Below the pieces are notes generated by a model. That model ran no database searches. It saw only the letters and a list, made by a program, of their open reading frames with translations, and was not told the origin of the DNA. A program made the translations under genes and the position numbers. Below are positions 17,923 to 26,901 of a stretch of DNA of 37,069 bases, one piece after another; position 1 is the first letter of the stretch; each line of letters opens with the position of its first letter. This DNA comes from an uncultured Flavobacteriales bacterium (GTDB lineage Bacteria; Bacteroidota; Bacteroidia; Flavobacteriales_D; Sanyastnellaceae): positions 1-37,069 of the forward strand of contig CALJFZ010000047.1 of the NCBI GenBank assembly GCA_938074325.1. Reading direction: 5' to 3'.

Positions 17923-18498
17923 ATGAATCAACGCAATCGATTGAACGAACATTTCGACGAAGCGGCTCGCTTGCTCGACAGCGTTCGAAAAGATGCAGCC
18001 TTCATGGATGCGGTAGAGTTGGCTGGACAGCAGATGAGTGCAGCCATTGATGCGGGTGGGAAGATCATTTCATGCGGCAATGGCGGCAGCATGAGCGATG
18101 CCATGCACTTTGCAGAGGAATTGAGTGGGCGGTACCGCGACGACCGACCCGGCCTTCCCGCTATTTCGTGCAGTGACCCCAGCCACATCACTTGTGTGGG
18201 AAACGATTACGGTTTCGACCAGGTTTTCGCACGGTACGTGCAGGCTCTAGGCAAGGCGGGGGATTGCCTCGTGGCCATCTCCACCAGTGGAAACAGTGCG
18301 AACGTGGTGGAAGCCGCAAAAGCTGCCCGCCAGCTCGGAATGACGGTCATCGGCCTTACGGGCAGAGGAGGTGGTACACTTCGCAGTTTGTGCGATGTGG
18401 TGGTCGATGTCCCTTGGGAAGGGTACGCTGATCGGGTTCAAGAAGTCCACATCAAAGTCATCCACGCTTGGATTGATCTGATCGAACAATCCCGCTGA
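17923..18498 (+). CDS. gmhA: Phosphoheptose isomerase (SIS domain)
   Basis: GmhA converts sedoheptulose-7-phosphate to glycero-manno-heptose-7-phosphate for the lipopolysaccharide core. The 191-residue single SIS-domain protein has the conserved SCGNGGSMSDAMHFAEELSGRY (about residues 46-67), a sugar-phosphate loop AISTSGNSANVVEAA (about 119-133), and a C-terminal HIKVIHAWIDLIE. Start ATG 17923 is preferred over an in-frame TTG five codons upstream. It follows dsbD by 71 bases, with no terminator seen between. Later heptose genes (hldE, gmhB) are not adjacent. Confidence 0.93.
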   Translation: MNQRNRLNEHFDEAARLLDSVRKDAAFMDAVELAGQQMSAAIDAGGKIISCGNGGSMSDAMHFAEELSGRYRDDRPGLPAISCSDPSHITCVGNDYGFDQVFARYVQALGKAGDCLVAISTSGNSANVVEAAKAARQLGMTVIGLTGRGGGTLRSLCDVVVDVPWEGYADRVQEVHIKVIHAWIDLIEQSR

Positions 18499-18507
18499 TT
18501 TCCCTCC

Positions 18508-20052
18508 ATGCTTGTAAAGACCTTTGGGTACGGCCATGCCGTGCCCGGTGGACGTGTGGCCATTGTCCAACTCCACCGCACCCGTGGTGCCCGATTTCAC
18601 GTCAGCGGCATCCCATGGACTGCAGGCCGGGCGGCCCTTTCGCGGATCTACGCCGCATTTGAAACGTGTGACCTTCCGCGCATCTCCGGTGCATTCACCT
18701 TGCACATTCGTCCCCTGGAGGGAGTGCAGGACTACCCTTTGCTCGATTTGCCCATCGCATTGGCCATGCTCGCCCAAGCCAACGTCGTTCCAAGCTCCAT
18801 CCTGGGAAGCACGCTGTCCGCAGGGGAAATGGCCTTGGATGGGCAGCTGCAAGTTGTTCGACGCGCAGCTCAGCCGGCCAACGATCCTCTCCTGCTCGGA
18901 GAAGCGGACATCCACTCCCTCATATTGCCTGAAGGGATGGGGCGAAACTTACTTGAATTGGCACCGGCTGGCCGGGCCTTCCGAGCACACCACCTGCAAC
19001 AGGCCGTTGGCTTTCTGCAAGGTGCATTCCCATTGCCTGCGATTGCGGTAGGTGCACCCTGGAAACAGCGAGAAACATGGACACCGGAGCGCAACGCTGT
19101 TTGGAATAATTTGAGGTGGTCGGACCATCAGCAACTTGCCCTGATGGTAGCCGCGGCTGGTCAATTGCCGCTGCTCATCATCGGATCCTCCGGCACTGGG
19201 AAATCTCAAATGGCCCGTGCATTGCATGAACTTCTGCCCAAGCTATCCCGGGAGGAACACGCCGAAATCGAGGCCATTCACCGCCAGCGTGAACTCGCGT
19301 TTCCACCCACCGAGCGGCCTCCGTTTCAGTCGCCTCATCATCGGTGCAGTCCCAGCGGACTCATCGGTACGGTCAATGCCAAAGGTGAGTGGGTTCCAGG
19401 AGAATGGAGCCTCGCGCACAAGGGGGTGCTGTGCTTCGATGAGCTTGCCGAATTCTCGCGTGACTGCATTGAATCCTTCAGGGGCCCACTAGAGACCTGT
19501 GAATGGCGGCTGGCCCGAGCCAAAAACAGCACCACCTTGCGCAGTGCTTCCTGGGTGGTCGCGACATCCAATCCTTGTCCATGCGGACAATTCCATGAAG
19601 GGCCGGACGCATGCTGTTGCTCAGCTGGTCAAGTCCGTTCCTACCACTCGCGCATTTCGGGCCCAATTGCGGATCGATTCTCGCTGCATATGGAGACTTC
19701 CAAGCACACGCCCATGGCAGCAAGCACGTTGGACTTATTGACTGCCCGGCAGTGGGTGCAACGGTGCCGTACACTGATCAAAAACTCTCCCACAGAGACC
19801 TGGTCTTCTGGTGCAGTACGAAGGCTCAATGCACACGTTGAACACTTTGTCCCCTCTGCACGTGGCATCGAGCAACTCAAAAAAATCGCACGCACACACG
19901 CCGCCTTGCGGCGCACCCAATCGGAGGAAGCACCCACTTCCACCACGGGAAGCGCGTCCTCTCTTTCCATCGAAACGGCGGACGTCGATTTTGCCAGTCA
20001 ATTGCGCATCTTTGACCGGCCACATTGGTGGCAAAAACCTGAATTGACATGA
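18508..20052 (+). CDS. comM: ComM/YifB-family Mg-chelatase-like AAA+ ATPase
   Basis: ComM-type proteins are AAA+ helicases that promote branch migration during recombination of incoming DNA. The 514-residue product has the N-terminal ChlI-like domain (LVKTFGYGHAVPGGRVAIV, LPIALAMLA), a Walker A of slightly unusual form GSSGTGKSQ (about residues 227-235; GPPGTGKT is usual), Walker B GVLCFDELAEF, the sensor region ATSNPCPCG, a Cys-rich loop (DACCCSAGQVRSYHSRISGP) and an arginine in IADRFSL. A Ser/Thr-rich segment near 468-483 precedes the end. It lies nine bases after gmhA, and its stop overlaps the next start in an ATGA. Confidence 0.88.
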   Translation: MLVKTFGYGHAVPGGRVAIVQLHRTRGARFHVSGIPWTAGRAALSRIYAAFETCDLPRISGAFTLHIRPLEGVQDYPLLDLPIALAMLAQANVVPSSILGSTLSAGEMALDGQLQVVRRAAQPANDPLLLGEADIHSLILPEGMGRNLLELAPAGRAFRAHHLQQAVGFLQGAFPLPAIAVGAPWKQRETWTPERNAVWNNLRWSDHQQLALMVAAAGQLPLLIIGSSGTGKSQMARALHELLPKLSREEHAEIEAIHRQRELAFPPTERPPFQSPHHRCSPSGLIGTVNAKGEWVPGEWSLAHKGVLCFDELAEFSRDCIESFRGPLETCEWRLARAKNSTTLRSASWVVATSNPCPCGQFHEGPDACCCSAGQVRSYHSRISGPIADRFSLHMETSKHTPMAASTLDLLTARQWVQRCRTLIKNSPTETWSSGAVRRLNAHVEHFVPSARGIEQLKKIARTHAALRRTQSEEAPTSTTGSASSLSIETADVDFASQLRIFDRPHWWQKPELT

Positions 20053-20573
20053 ATCCCACCCAGCCAATCATCCTGCCTTGCCGAGACCAATCTCCTGAAA
20101 TACATCCGACGTGTTGGCTTGCACCCAACGCGACCATCATCGGGCACGTGACCATGGGTGAGGACTCGTCTTGCTGGTTCAATTGCGTAATCCGGGGCGA
20201 TGTCGCTCCCATCACCATCGGCAATAAGGTCAATATCCAAGATGGCGCCGTCATCCACGGGACGTACGGCAAAAGCCAAACCGTATTGGAAGACGGTGCG
20301 AGCATCGGGCACAACGCCACTGTTCACGGCGCTCATATAAAGTCAGGTGCGCTCATCGGGATGAACGCAGTGGTTCTAGATGGTGCGGTGGTCGGGGAGC
20401 ACGCTGTGGTCGCCGCTGGTGCGGTGGTCCTGGAAGGGACCGTCATTCCGCCGCGCACATTGTGGGCGGGTGTGCCGGCCAAGCAGAGGGGAGAAGTACG
20501 GGCAGAACTGCAAGAACACCTCGCAGCCACATCTGACCGGTACGTGGAATATGCCTGTTGGTTCAAGAAATAA
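20049..20573 (+). CDS. Gamma-carbonic-anhydrase-like hexapeptide-repeat protein
   Basis: A 174-residue left-handed beta-helix protein of the gamma-class carbonic anhydrase/YrdA family. Hexapeptide repeats run through most of it (IGHVTMGEDS, VAPITIGNKVNIQDGAVIHG, LIGMNAVVLDGAVVGEHAVVAAGAVV). The three histidines that bind metal in the family are present as His70, His88 and His93, with Arg50-Asp-type residues near IRGD. Metal binding is therefore likely, while real carbonic anhydrase activity is uncertain, as for most YrdA relatives. Start is fixed by the ATGA overlap with comM. The end overlaps the convergent murI by 11 bases. Confidence 0.9.
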   Translation: MNPTQPIILPCRDQSPEIHPTCWLAPNATIIGHVTMGEDSSCWFNCVIRGDVAPITIGNKVNIQDGAVIHGTYGKSQTVLEDGASIGHNATVHGAHIKSGALIGMNAVVLDGAVVGEHAVVAAGAVVLEGTVIPPRTLWAGVPAKQRGEVRAELQEHLAATSDRYVEYACWFKK

Positions 20574-21369
20574 CGGACGGAAGTTTGTGTTCCTCCAACT
20601 GAACAGGGGCGCCGTAAAACCGCTCCGCGCCCAAACTGAATGAGTCCGTTAAATCCGAGACCATAAAACGCTCGGTGCGGGGACCCACCGTGCCCTCGTC
20701 CGCAGAATCAACGGGAGCCAATGCGTTGCGCAGTGCCTCCGCAGCAGCGTCCGCACTGTCCACCAAGGCCACTGTCTTCGGCAAGGAAGCCGCAATTTGG
20801 TCGGCGACCAGAGGATAGTGGGTGCAGCCTAAAATCAAGGCCTGCGCTCCTTTAAACAAATCGTCTTCGAAATAAGCCGCGATCAGCGCATCGCTCACCT
20901 CGCCCCCATGAAATCCTTCTTCAATGGCCGAGGCCAACAAAGGTGTGGCCTTTGACACCACATCAAATCCCTTAGCCTCGAGGAGCCGCTGGTACCAATT
21001 GGAATCAATGGTCGCTCGTGTTCCTATGACGCCGATCTCTCCTGATGGAAAGCGGTTTGCTACCGCATCGATGACGGGGTGCACCGCATCAATGACAGGA
21101 ACGTCCGGTCCGGCAACCTCACGGATGGCGTCCAACGCATTGCTTGAAGCTGAATTGCATGCCACAACGATGGAGCCACAGCCGAGCCGTATCAACTCCT
21201 TGGTGATTTGCGTCGCATACCGGCGAATCAGCGCCGGGCTTTTTTCGCCGTAAGGAAGGTGCGCGGTGTCACCGTAGTAGATGATGGAATGTTCCGGCAG
21301 CGCTCGTGCGACGGCCCGGGCCACGGTTAGGCCCCCGATGCCAGAATCAAAAATTCCAATGGGTTGCAT
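20563..21369 (-). CDS. murI: Glutamate racemase
   Basis: MurI makes D-glutamate for peptidoglycan. The 268-residue protein starts with the family signature PIGIFDSGIGGLTVARAV, and has YYGDTAHLPYGEKS, the first catalytic cysteine in VVACNSASSNAL, DAVHPVIDAV and the second catalytic cysteine in LILGCTHYPLV. It is the last gene of the minus-strand envelope cluster (bamA-ompH-ompH-murI), 49 bases after ompH. The 3' end overlaps the convergent carbonic-anhydrase-like gene, and no terminator is seen between them. Confidence 0.96.
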   Translation of the reverse strand: MQPIGIFDSGIGGLTVARAVARALPEHSIIYYGDTAHLPYGEKSPALIRRYATQITKELIRLGCGSIVVACNSASSNALDAIREVAGPDVPVIDAVHPVIDAVANRFPSGEIGVIGTRATIDSNWYQRLLEAKGFDVVSKATPLLASAIEEGFHGGEVSDALIAAYFEDDLFKGAQALILGCTHYPLVADQIAASLPKTVALVDSADAAAEALRNALAPVDSADEGTVGPRTERFMVSDLTDSFSLGAERFYGAPVQLEEHKLPSVIS

Positions 21370-21418
21370 GTGAAGCTGGGTAAGCTCTGCCCGCTGCTGT
21401 TGTTACCGCGGCGGCGGC

Positions 21419-21916
21419 TTACATGCCCAGCTTAGAGCGCACCAAAGCGCCCACGTCTTCACCTCCTGTGTAAACAGTCGCTCCGGAGCTCGTGTCGAAA
21501 ATGTAAGTGAATCCGTTTTCTGCCCCCACCTGGTTAATCGCCTCCTGAACGCGTTCCACCATGGGCATGAGCAACTCCTGTTCCAGTTGGACCAATTCAT
21601 TTTGAACCGTCGCGCCGAACTCCTGCATCCCCTGATCCAAGGCCTGCAATTCGCGCTCCTTTTGCTCGAGAATTGCTGCTGGCCACGTGGATCCTTTGCT
21701 TTGGTATTCCGCGTACTTCGTCTGGAATTCCTGCTGCATACGAGCCAACTCGGTTTCGTATTCTGCTGCACGCGCTTCGATGGTCGCCTGCGCCTCGCTG
21801 CGTTCAGGCAAGTTCAACAAAACGTCTTGTGTATCGATGTGCCCAAACTTCTGGGCGAAACTGGTCAGTGTGCATGTTGCCACCAATGCGATGGCCAATG
21901 AAATCTGCTTCATCAT
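21419..21916 (-). CDS. OmpH/Skp-family periplasmic chaperone (first paralog upstream of murI)
   Basis: Skp-type chaperones hold unfolded outer-membrane proteins in the periplasm and deliver them to BamA. The 165-residue protein has a signal peptide (MMKQISLAIALVATCTLTSFAQ), then the family start FGHIDTQDVLLNLPE, a long charged coiled coil (about residues 40-120) and a C-terminal segment TYIFDTSSGATVYTGG like the FDxS...VYT/SGG ending of the family. Two adjacent ATGs (21916 and 21913) are possible. It is adjacent to a second, longer paralog and to bamA. Confidence 0.92.
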   Translation of the reverse strand: MMKQISLAIALVATCTLTSFAQKFGHIDTQDVLLNLPERSEAQATIEARAAEYETELARMQQEFQTKYAEYQSKGSTWPAAILEQKERELQALDQGMQEFGATVQNELVQLEQELLMPMVERVQEAINQVGAENGFTYIFDTSSGATVYTGGEDVGALVRSKLGM

Positions 21917-21969
21917 GGGATCTTAAGTTGTGCTCGTTCTCGTTCGTGTAAATGTACGTTTTTGCCGCT

Positions 21970-22659
21970 TCAATTCTTACTGCGGCCTACGGTATTTCCG
22001 CCGCCTCGTACGCCCGCTGCGGCTCCCTGGATGCGGTCCGTGGCAGCGCCTTTGCCTTGGTTCATGGCGTCTTTCGCGCGGTCTTGGATGGACTTGCCTT
22101 CTTCCCCTTCTTTGCCTTCTGGTTCCATGGTCTCACCGGGAACGAATCCCAATGCTTTAATCAGGTTGTCGGAGATGTCGTACTTCGGATTGGTGTAGAG
22201 CATGTTGCTCTGGTTACTCTTGTCAAAAATGACCATATAACCCCGGCTGCTGGCAATGTCTTTGAGCTCCTCAAATACCATATCCTGGATGGGCTGAATC
22301 AGCTCTTGGCGCTTTTGGAATAGTTCACCTTCCACGCCAAACTTCTCTTTTTGCAACGCCCGTGCTTCGTTGCGCTTCGTCGCGATTTCCTCTTCACGTT
22401 TGCCGCGCATTTCAGCCGTCAGTAGCACGCGCTCCGCCCGGTAGGCCATTTCCAATCGTTCGACCGCATCGAGTTTCATTTCAATTTCAACTTGCCAGTC
22501 CACGGCCATCTGGTTCAACTGTCCTTGGGCATCAGAATACTCAGGCAGATGCAGGAGCACGTAGTCAGTGTCGACGTAGGCAAATTTCTGGGCTTGCGCA
22601 CTGGATCCAATCATCAAGGCAAATCCCAAGCTGACCAATGTGATAATTCTCATGTTCAT
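21970..22659 (-). CDS. OmpH/Skp-family periplasmic chaperone with C-terminal extension
   Basis: The second Skp-like protein, 229 residues, has a signal peptide ending SSAQAQ, then FAYVDTDYVLLHLPEYSDAQ, a charged coiled coil (about 45-125), and the conserved YMVIFDKSNQSNMLYTNPKYD segment. Unlike its neighbour it continues for about 50 residues: an acidic stretch (about 173-190), an alpha-helical Ala/Gln part and a Gly-rich basic end (GVRGGGNTVGRSKN). It follows bamA by 12 bases. Tandem ompH genes after bamA are common in Bacteroidota. Confidence 0.92.
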   Translation of the reverse strand: MNMRIITLVSLGFALMIGSSAQAQKFAYVDTDYVLLHLPEYSDAQGQLNQMAVDWQVEIEMKLDAVERLEMAYRAERVLLTAEMRGKREEEIATKRNEARALQKEKFGVEGELFQKRQELIQPIQDMVFEELKDIASSRGYMVIFDKSNQSNMLYTNPKYDISDNLIKALGFVPGETMEPEGKEGEEGKSIQDRAKDAMNQGKGAATDRIQGAAAGVRGGGNTVGRSKN

Positions 22660-22671
22660 GTCAAATTTCGG

Positions 22672-25215
22672 TTACAAGTCTCCCATGTTCATACCCATGC
22701 TGAAATGGAATTGGCCGCGGGCCATGTTGGGCATGTTCGGCACATCATCCAAGCGCCATCCATAATCCAATCCCAACAGGCCGAACATCGGCAAAAAGAT
22801 GCGCATCCCCACCCCGGCTGAGCGGTACACTTCAAATGGATTGAACTCGCGTGCATCCGCCCATGTCTTTCCGGCGTCGATGAATGCCAATGTGTAGATG
22901 GTGGCACTCGGGTTGGTGCTCAAGGGGTAACGCAGTTCTGCCCCGTACTTCGCAATGACGGGTGCGCCTGTGTTTTGGTTGGGCATGGTCAACGACAAAT
23001 CATCGAAGCCGCGGAGATTGATGATTTCTCGTCCATCCAGTACAAATCCACTCAGGAAGACACCGCCCAAGTAGAATCGCTCAAACGGCGACAAGCCTAC
23101 GACGCGGTTGTATTGGCCAATCAAGCCGACCCCGGCATGGGTGCGCAACACGAGTGTACGCGGATTCTCCCCAGCAGATTGGGTCAACGGCGTGTACCAT
23201 TCCGCTTTCACTTTCCACTTGTGGTATTCCACCCATCGGAAGCGCTCTTGGTCGGTCATGTTGACGTAGTCCGTGTCTTCTGGTCGGAATTTGCTGTACG
23301 GCGGGGTCGCCTTTACGGACAGCGAGATGTTAGATCCCCACACCGGGTAGATTGGGTCGGAAATGGAGTTTCGCGCCAACGTGAAGTTTGCGGCCAAGTT
23401 GTTGGCTACCCCGTCGGAGAAGCTGAAGAACACACCGTAATTGTCCAAATTGAAGTGCTGGTAGCTCAGGGCGACGTTCATGGTGAACCAGTCATCTGGC
23501 TTCTTCCACCGCTGCCCAAAACCGAGTTGGACCCCCGTGATTTCCAAGGATTGACGCAACTCATTGAATTCGCCATCAATGCGCTTGGGCTGTCCGTTCG
23601 ATTGAATGGAGCGCCACGCCGAGAAACTCAGTGCATTGGGCTTTTTGCCTCCCATCCACGGTTCCATGAAGCTGAAATTGTAGCTCTGGAAAAACAATCC
23701 GTTGGACTGTGCTCGGATGGAAACGCGCTGGCCATCTCCCGTCGGGATGGGTTTCCAAGCGCCTTTCTTGAACATATTCTTGGCGCTGAAATTGGTGAAA
23801 CTCACACCCAACGTACCAACCACTCGACCGCCGCCCCAGCCGCCGGACAATTCGATTTGATCCGAAGGCTTTTCCTCAACGGTGTATTCGATGTCGACCG
23901 TTCCATCTTCCGGGTGTTGTATGGGATTGATGCCAAATGCTTCTTGGTTGAAGTAATTGAGCTGCGCCAATTCCCGCTGCGTTCGGATGATGTCCGTTCG
24001 GCTGAACAGGTCACCGGGGCGCGTGCGGATTTCCCGGAAAATGACGTGGTCGTTTGTCTTGGTATTTCCCTGAACAATCACTTTGCCGATGCGGAATTGC
24101 TTGCCCTCCATCATACGCACCTCAATGTCGATGGTGTCACTCTCGATGCGCGTTTCGATCGGCATGGCCTGGAATGTTAGGTAGCCATCGTCTTGGTACA
24201 GCGAGCTCAAATCAAGCCCTTTTGGGTCCATGTAAACCCGGGTCTCCAGGCGTTCCAAATCGTAGGTGTCCCCTCGTTTGATGCCCAAAATCGAGTCCAG
24301 TTGCGTGCTTCTGTATTTGGTGTTTCCGGTGAACGAAATATCCCCGAAGTGGAATTGATTGCCTTCGCTCACATCAATCTTGACGCCAACCAATCCATCA
24401 GGCAGGCGGTAAATGGAATCTCCGAGCACCCGCGCGTTGCGGTACCCTTCTTTGTTGTACAGTGCAATGATTTCACCGCGGGCCTGGTCGAGGTTGGCTT
24501 CGACGAACTTGCTGGACTTGAAGATTCGGTACCATCGCTTTTCTTTCAGGTCTTTCATGGCGCGAAGCACCTGCTTGCTCTCCAGCTCAGCCACCCCGTC
24601 CACGACGATTTCACCGACTTTGATTTTCTCTCCCTTGTCGATAACAATGTTGAGCTTTGCTCCATTCTCGAAAGACGTATCCGGCATTTGGGCGATGGAA
24701 ATGTCTGCGTCCCAATACCCCTTATCGTAGTAGTAATCCCGCAACCTCTTTCGGGCGGTAACCATGACATTTTCGTTTACGACACGCCCCGTCAGGAGGT
24801 CGATTTTTCCGCGAAGGGTTTCTTGCTCCGAGCGATTTACTCCTTCGAACGTGTACCGGGTGAGGCGGGGCAACTCGTCAACTCGGATGACTAAGTAGGC
24901 CTGATTCTCTCGAACCTCTGCTAACTCCACGGATACATCCTCGAACAAGTTTTGCGCCCAGAGATTGCGAATGGCACGGGTGATTTCCTCACCCGGAATG
25001 GTCAATTCCTGTCCAATTTGGAGGGCACTGAAAAGCTTCACGGCTTGGGCATCGGTGTACTCGGCACCCAATACCGTCAAGCCGGCAAGCGTATACTTCT
25101 TATCGTAATCCGCGGCTGGGGCGCCCTGTGCCAGCACCGTGCTTTTCGCACCAATGGTGACGAAGCACACGGCTACCAGAAGGTTCAGGGCGATGGCCTT
25201 TGCTGCTTCTTTCAT
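22672..25215 (-). CDS. bamA: BamA outer-membrane protein assembly factor
   Basis: BamA inserts beta-barrel proteins into the outer membrane. The 847-residue product has a signal peptide (about 1-30, ending VLAQ), five POTRA domains (about 40-430; for example VEGVNRS-like TFEGVNRSEQETLRGKI and VQGNTKTNDHVIFREIRTRPGDLFS) and a C-terminal 16-strand barrel starting near LSGGWGGGR. The barrel motif VRGF is represented by LRGFDDLSL. Start ATG 25215 overlaps the uppS stop in an ATGA; the open frame reaches 50 codons further into uppS. The C-terminus reads FHFSMGMNMGDL, without the usual final Phe/Trp. Confidence 0.96.
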   Translation of the reverse strand: MKEAAKAIALNLLVAVCFVTIGAKSTVLAQGAPAADYDKKYTLAGLTVLGAEYTDAQAVKLFSALQIGQELTIPGEEITRAIRNLWAQNLFEDVSVELAEVRENQAYLVIRVDELPRLTRYTFEGVNRSEQETLRGKIDLLTGRVVNENVMVTARKRLRDYYYDKGYWDADISIAQMPDTSFENGAKLNIVIDKGEKIKVGEIVVDGVAELESKQVLRAMKDLKEKRWYRIFKSSKFVEANLDQARGEIIALYNKEGYRNARVLGDSIYRLPDGLVGVKIDVSEGNQFHFGDISFTGNTKYRSTQLDSILGIKRGDTYDLERLETRVYMDPKGLDLSSLYQDDGYLTFQAMPIETRIESDTIDIEVRMMEGKQFRIGKVIVQGNTKTNDHVIFREIRTRPGDLFSRTDIIRTQRELAQLNYFNQEAFGINPIQHPEDGTVDIEYTVEEKPSDQIELSGGWGGGRVVGTLGVSFTNFSAKNMFKKGAWKPIPTGDGQRVSIRAQSNGLFFQSYNFSFMEPWMGGKKPNALSFSAWRSIQSNGQPKRIDGEFNELRQSLEITGVQLGFGQRWKKPDDWFTMNVALSYQHFNLDNYGVFFSFSDGVANNLAANFTLARNSISDPIYPVWGSNISLSVKATPPYSKFRPEDTDYVNMTDQERFRWVEYHKWKVKAEWYTPLTQSAGENPRTLVLRTHAGVGLIGQYNRVVGLSPFERFYLGGVFLSGFVLDGREIINLRGFDDLSLTMPNQNTGAPVIAKYGAELRYPLSTNPSATIYTLAFIDAGKTWADAREFNPFEVYRSAGVGMRIFLPMFGLLGLDYGWRLDDVPNMPNMARGQFHFSMGMNMGDL

Positions 25216-25985
25216 TTTGAATCCACGTTGTGATTGGTGTCCAGCAATCCTCCAAATCGCCGCTCTCGGTTTTGAAAATCGCGGATGGCTCCGATGAATT
25301 CCTCCTTTCCAAAGTCCGGCCACAGAACCGGGGAAAAGTGAAATTCGGTATAGGCCATCTGCCAAAGGAGAAAGTTTGAAATCCGATGCTCTCCGCTCGT
25401 ACGGATCATGAGCTCCGGGTCGGGCAAATCCCGTGTGGTCAAGTGATCTGAAATCACCTGTGCATCAACCGATTCCGGTGCGATGCCGCTGGCCATGATG
25501 GCCTTGACAGCCTCCACCATTTCCCATTTTGAACTGTAGCTCAGCGCCAACGTCAATTCCAGGTTCTTTTGGTGAGCCGTCTGCTCTGCGGCCAACTTCA
25601 ATTGGGTTTGGCACGACTCCGGCAAAGCACCCGTATCGCCGATGGTGCTCAAACGAACACCTTTGTCTGCCAGGGCCTTGACTTCTTTGATCAACGTGTC
25701 CACCAACAGATCCATGAGTGCGTTGACTTCCTCTACCGGTCGGCTCCAATTTTCAGTACTGAACGCATAAAGCGTAAGGTGCTTGACCCCCAACTCCAAC
25801 GCCCCTTCGACCGAAGCGCGGACCGAATCGATGCCGTTCATGTGTCCGAATACGCGCGACTCTCCGCGTTCCTTCGCCCATCGGCCGTTGCCATCCATGA
25901 TGATGGCGACGTGCTTGGGGATGCGTTGAGGATCCAACCCCCACGCCTCACACCGTTCGATCTGTTTGCTGGGCACTGCCATCAT
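25212..25985 (-). CDS. uppS: Undecaprenyl diphosphate synthase (isoprenyl transferase)
   Basis: UppS makes the C55 lipid carrier for peptidoglycan and polysaccharide synthesis. The protein of about 257 residues has the cis-prenyltransferase signature HVAIIMDGNGRWAKERG, with the catalytic Asp, then HMNGIDSVR, LTLYAFSTENWSRP and the C-terminal DPELMIRTSGEHRISNFLLWQMAYTEFHF. The start at 25985 (MMAVPSKQIER) is chosen because its ATG overlaps the upstream stop as ATGA; an in-frame ATG at 26000 would overlap further. Downstream it is coupled to bamA. Confidence 0.96.
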   Translation of the reverse strand: MMAVPSKQIERCEAWGLDPQRIPKHVAIIMDGNGRWAKERGESRVFGHMNGIDSVRASVEGALELGVKHLTLYAFSTENWSRPVEEVNALMDLLVDTLIKEVKALADKGVRLSTIGDTGALPESCQTQLKLAAEQTAHQKNLELTLALSYSSKWEMVEAVKAIMASGIAPESVDAQVISDHLTTRDLPDPELMIRTSGEHRISNFLLWQMAYTEFHFSPVLWPDFGKEEFIGAIRDFQNRERRFGGLLDTNHNVDSK

Positions 25986-26863
25986 ATCTCGGACCAACAC
26001 GTGGTGGGTTTTTTGCTGATTCGGAAACTCAACGACGCTGTGATGTAGGCGTAAACATCTGTTCGGGATGGATCACCACGCTGCAACCCCCCTTGGTTTG
26101 CAACACCCCCTTCCGGTATCAAGCTGCGGTCCGCCATGGCAGCAGTCACTTCCCCACGTTCCTGAAGGAGAACAGCTCGATCCGCGTAGATTCCACTCAC
26201 ATCATCCAGGTAGTCGGTCCAGGTCTTTCGGACCCCCCAATCGATGTTGAATGTGGTGAACGGACCGATGTTCGATTTGAAGCCGAAGCCGATCGGCACC
26301 GAGACGCCCGTGGTTCCATACGCTTCAATTCCATACGCCTCTGCCCAACTCGTCCCTTGCCCCTCGGTTCCCAATGGTTGGAGCGGCGTCCACTGGCCGT
26401 TCAATTCCGCTTCCGGCATGTGGGTGTAGATTCCGATGCCGGTGTAGAGAAAGGCCGTCAAACGGTCTCCGGGATTTCCGATTTGGTGGTCGAGGTAGTT
26501 GATTTCTACCAGGGCACTCAATTCACCGATGTCGTTGCGGAAATGCAGGTTTCGGTTTTGTTGCCAAGGATCAGGACTGTCCGCGTCCCATGCCTCAATT
26601 CTGCCTTGGAAGTAATTGATGCGGAGCCCCAAGCGGGTGGAGAAATTGTGCCGGTAATAAGCCCCATACCCTGCGGTGAGTCGCCCTCCGAGGTGCTGGT
26701 CGGGGTTAACATCCCCCTTGTAGTAAGCGGTTCCCAAGGCAAGGCCAATTTCCTTGCTCTGTTCGAACTTGCGTTGAGCGGTAGCAGGTTGCGCCATCAA
26801 CACGCACAAAAAGAGCCAGCCAAAGGCCAACAATGCATGGGCGGATGAACGTGCGTAAGTCAA
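25982..26863 (-). CDS. DUF6089 (PorG-like) outer-membrane beta-barrel protein
   Basis: A beta-barrel outer-membrane protein conserved in Bacteroidota between nadK and uppS; relatives such as PorG have been linked to type IX secretion. About 293 residues: signal peptide (ALLAFGWLFLCVLMAQPATAQ), then EIGLALGTAYYKGDVNP, which matches the family start, and alternating strands rich in aromatic residues (GAYYRHNFSTRLGLRINYF, TAFLYTGIGIYTH, FNIDWGVRKTWTDYLDDVSG). The true start is uncertain: no ATG gives a normal signal peptide. A TTG at 26863 does so and lies about 33 bases after the predicted transcription start. GTG at 26902 and ATG at 27001 (inside nadK) are alternatives. Confidence 0.85.
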   Translation of the reverse strand: MTYARSSAHALLAFGWLFLCVLMAQPATAQRKFEQSKEIGLALGTAYYKGDVNPDQHLGGRLTAGYGAYYRHNFSTRLGLRINYFQGRIEAWDADSPDPWQQNRNLHFRNDIGELSALVEINYLDHQIGNPGDRLTAFLYTGIGIYTHMPEAELNGQWTPLQPLGTEGQGTSWAEAYGIEAYGTTGVSVPIGFGFKSNIGPFTTFNIDWGVRKTWTDYLDDVSGIYADRAVLLQERGEVTAAMADRSLIPEGGVANQGGLQRGDPSRTDVYAYITASLSFRISKKPTTCWSEI

Positions 26864-26901
26864 GGTGGTAAGGGCTTTCAGACTACCGGGTGAATAACGC
26901 A

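Noticed and set aside
20560-20580. Terminator between the carbonic-anhydrase-like gene and murI
   Set aside because: The two convergent genes overlap by 11 bases and no hairpin with a T-run is seen.
22975-24180. 401-codon plus-strand frame opposite bamA
   Set aside because: Antisense shadow; the bamA frame carries POTRA and barrel features throughout.
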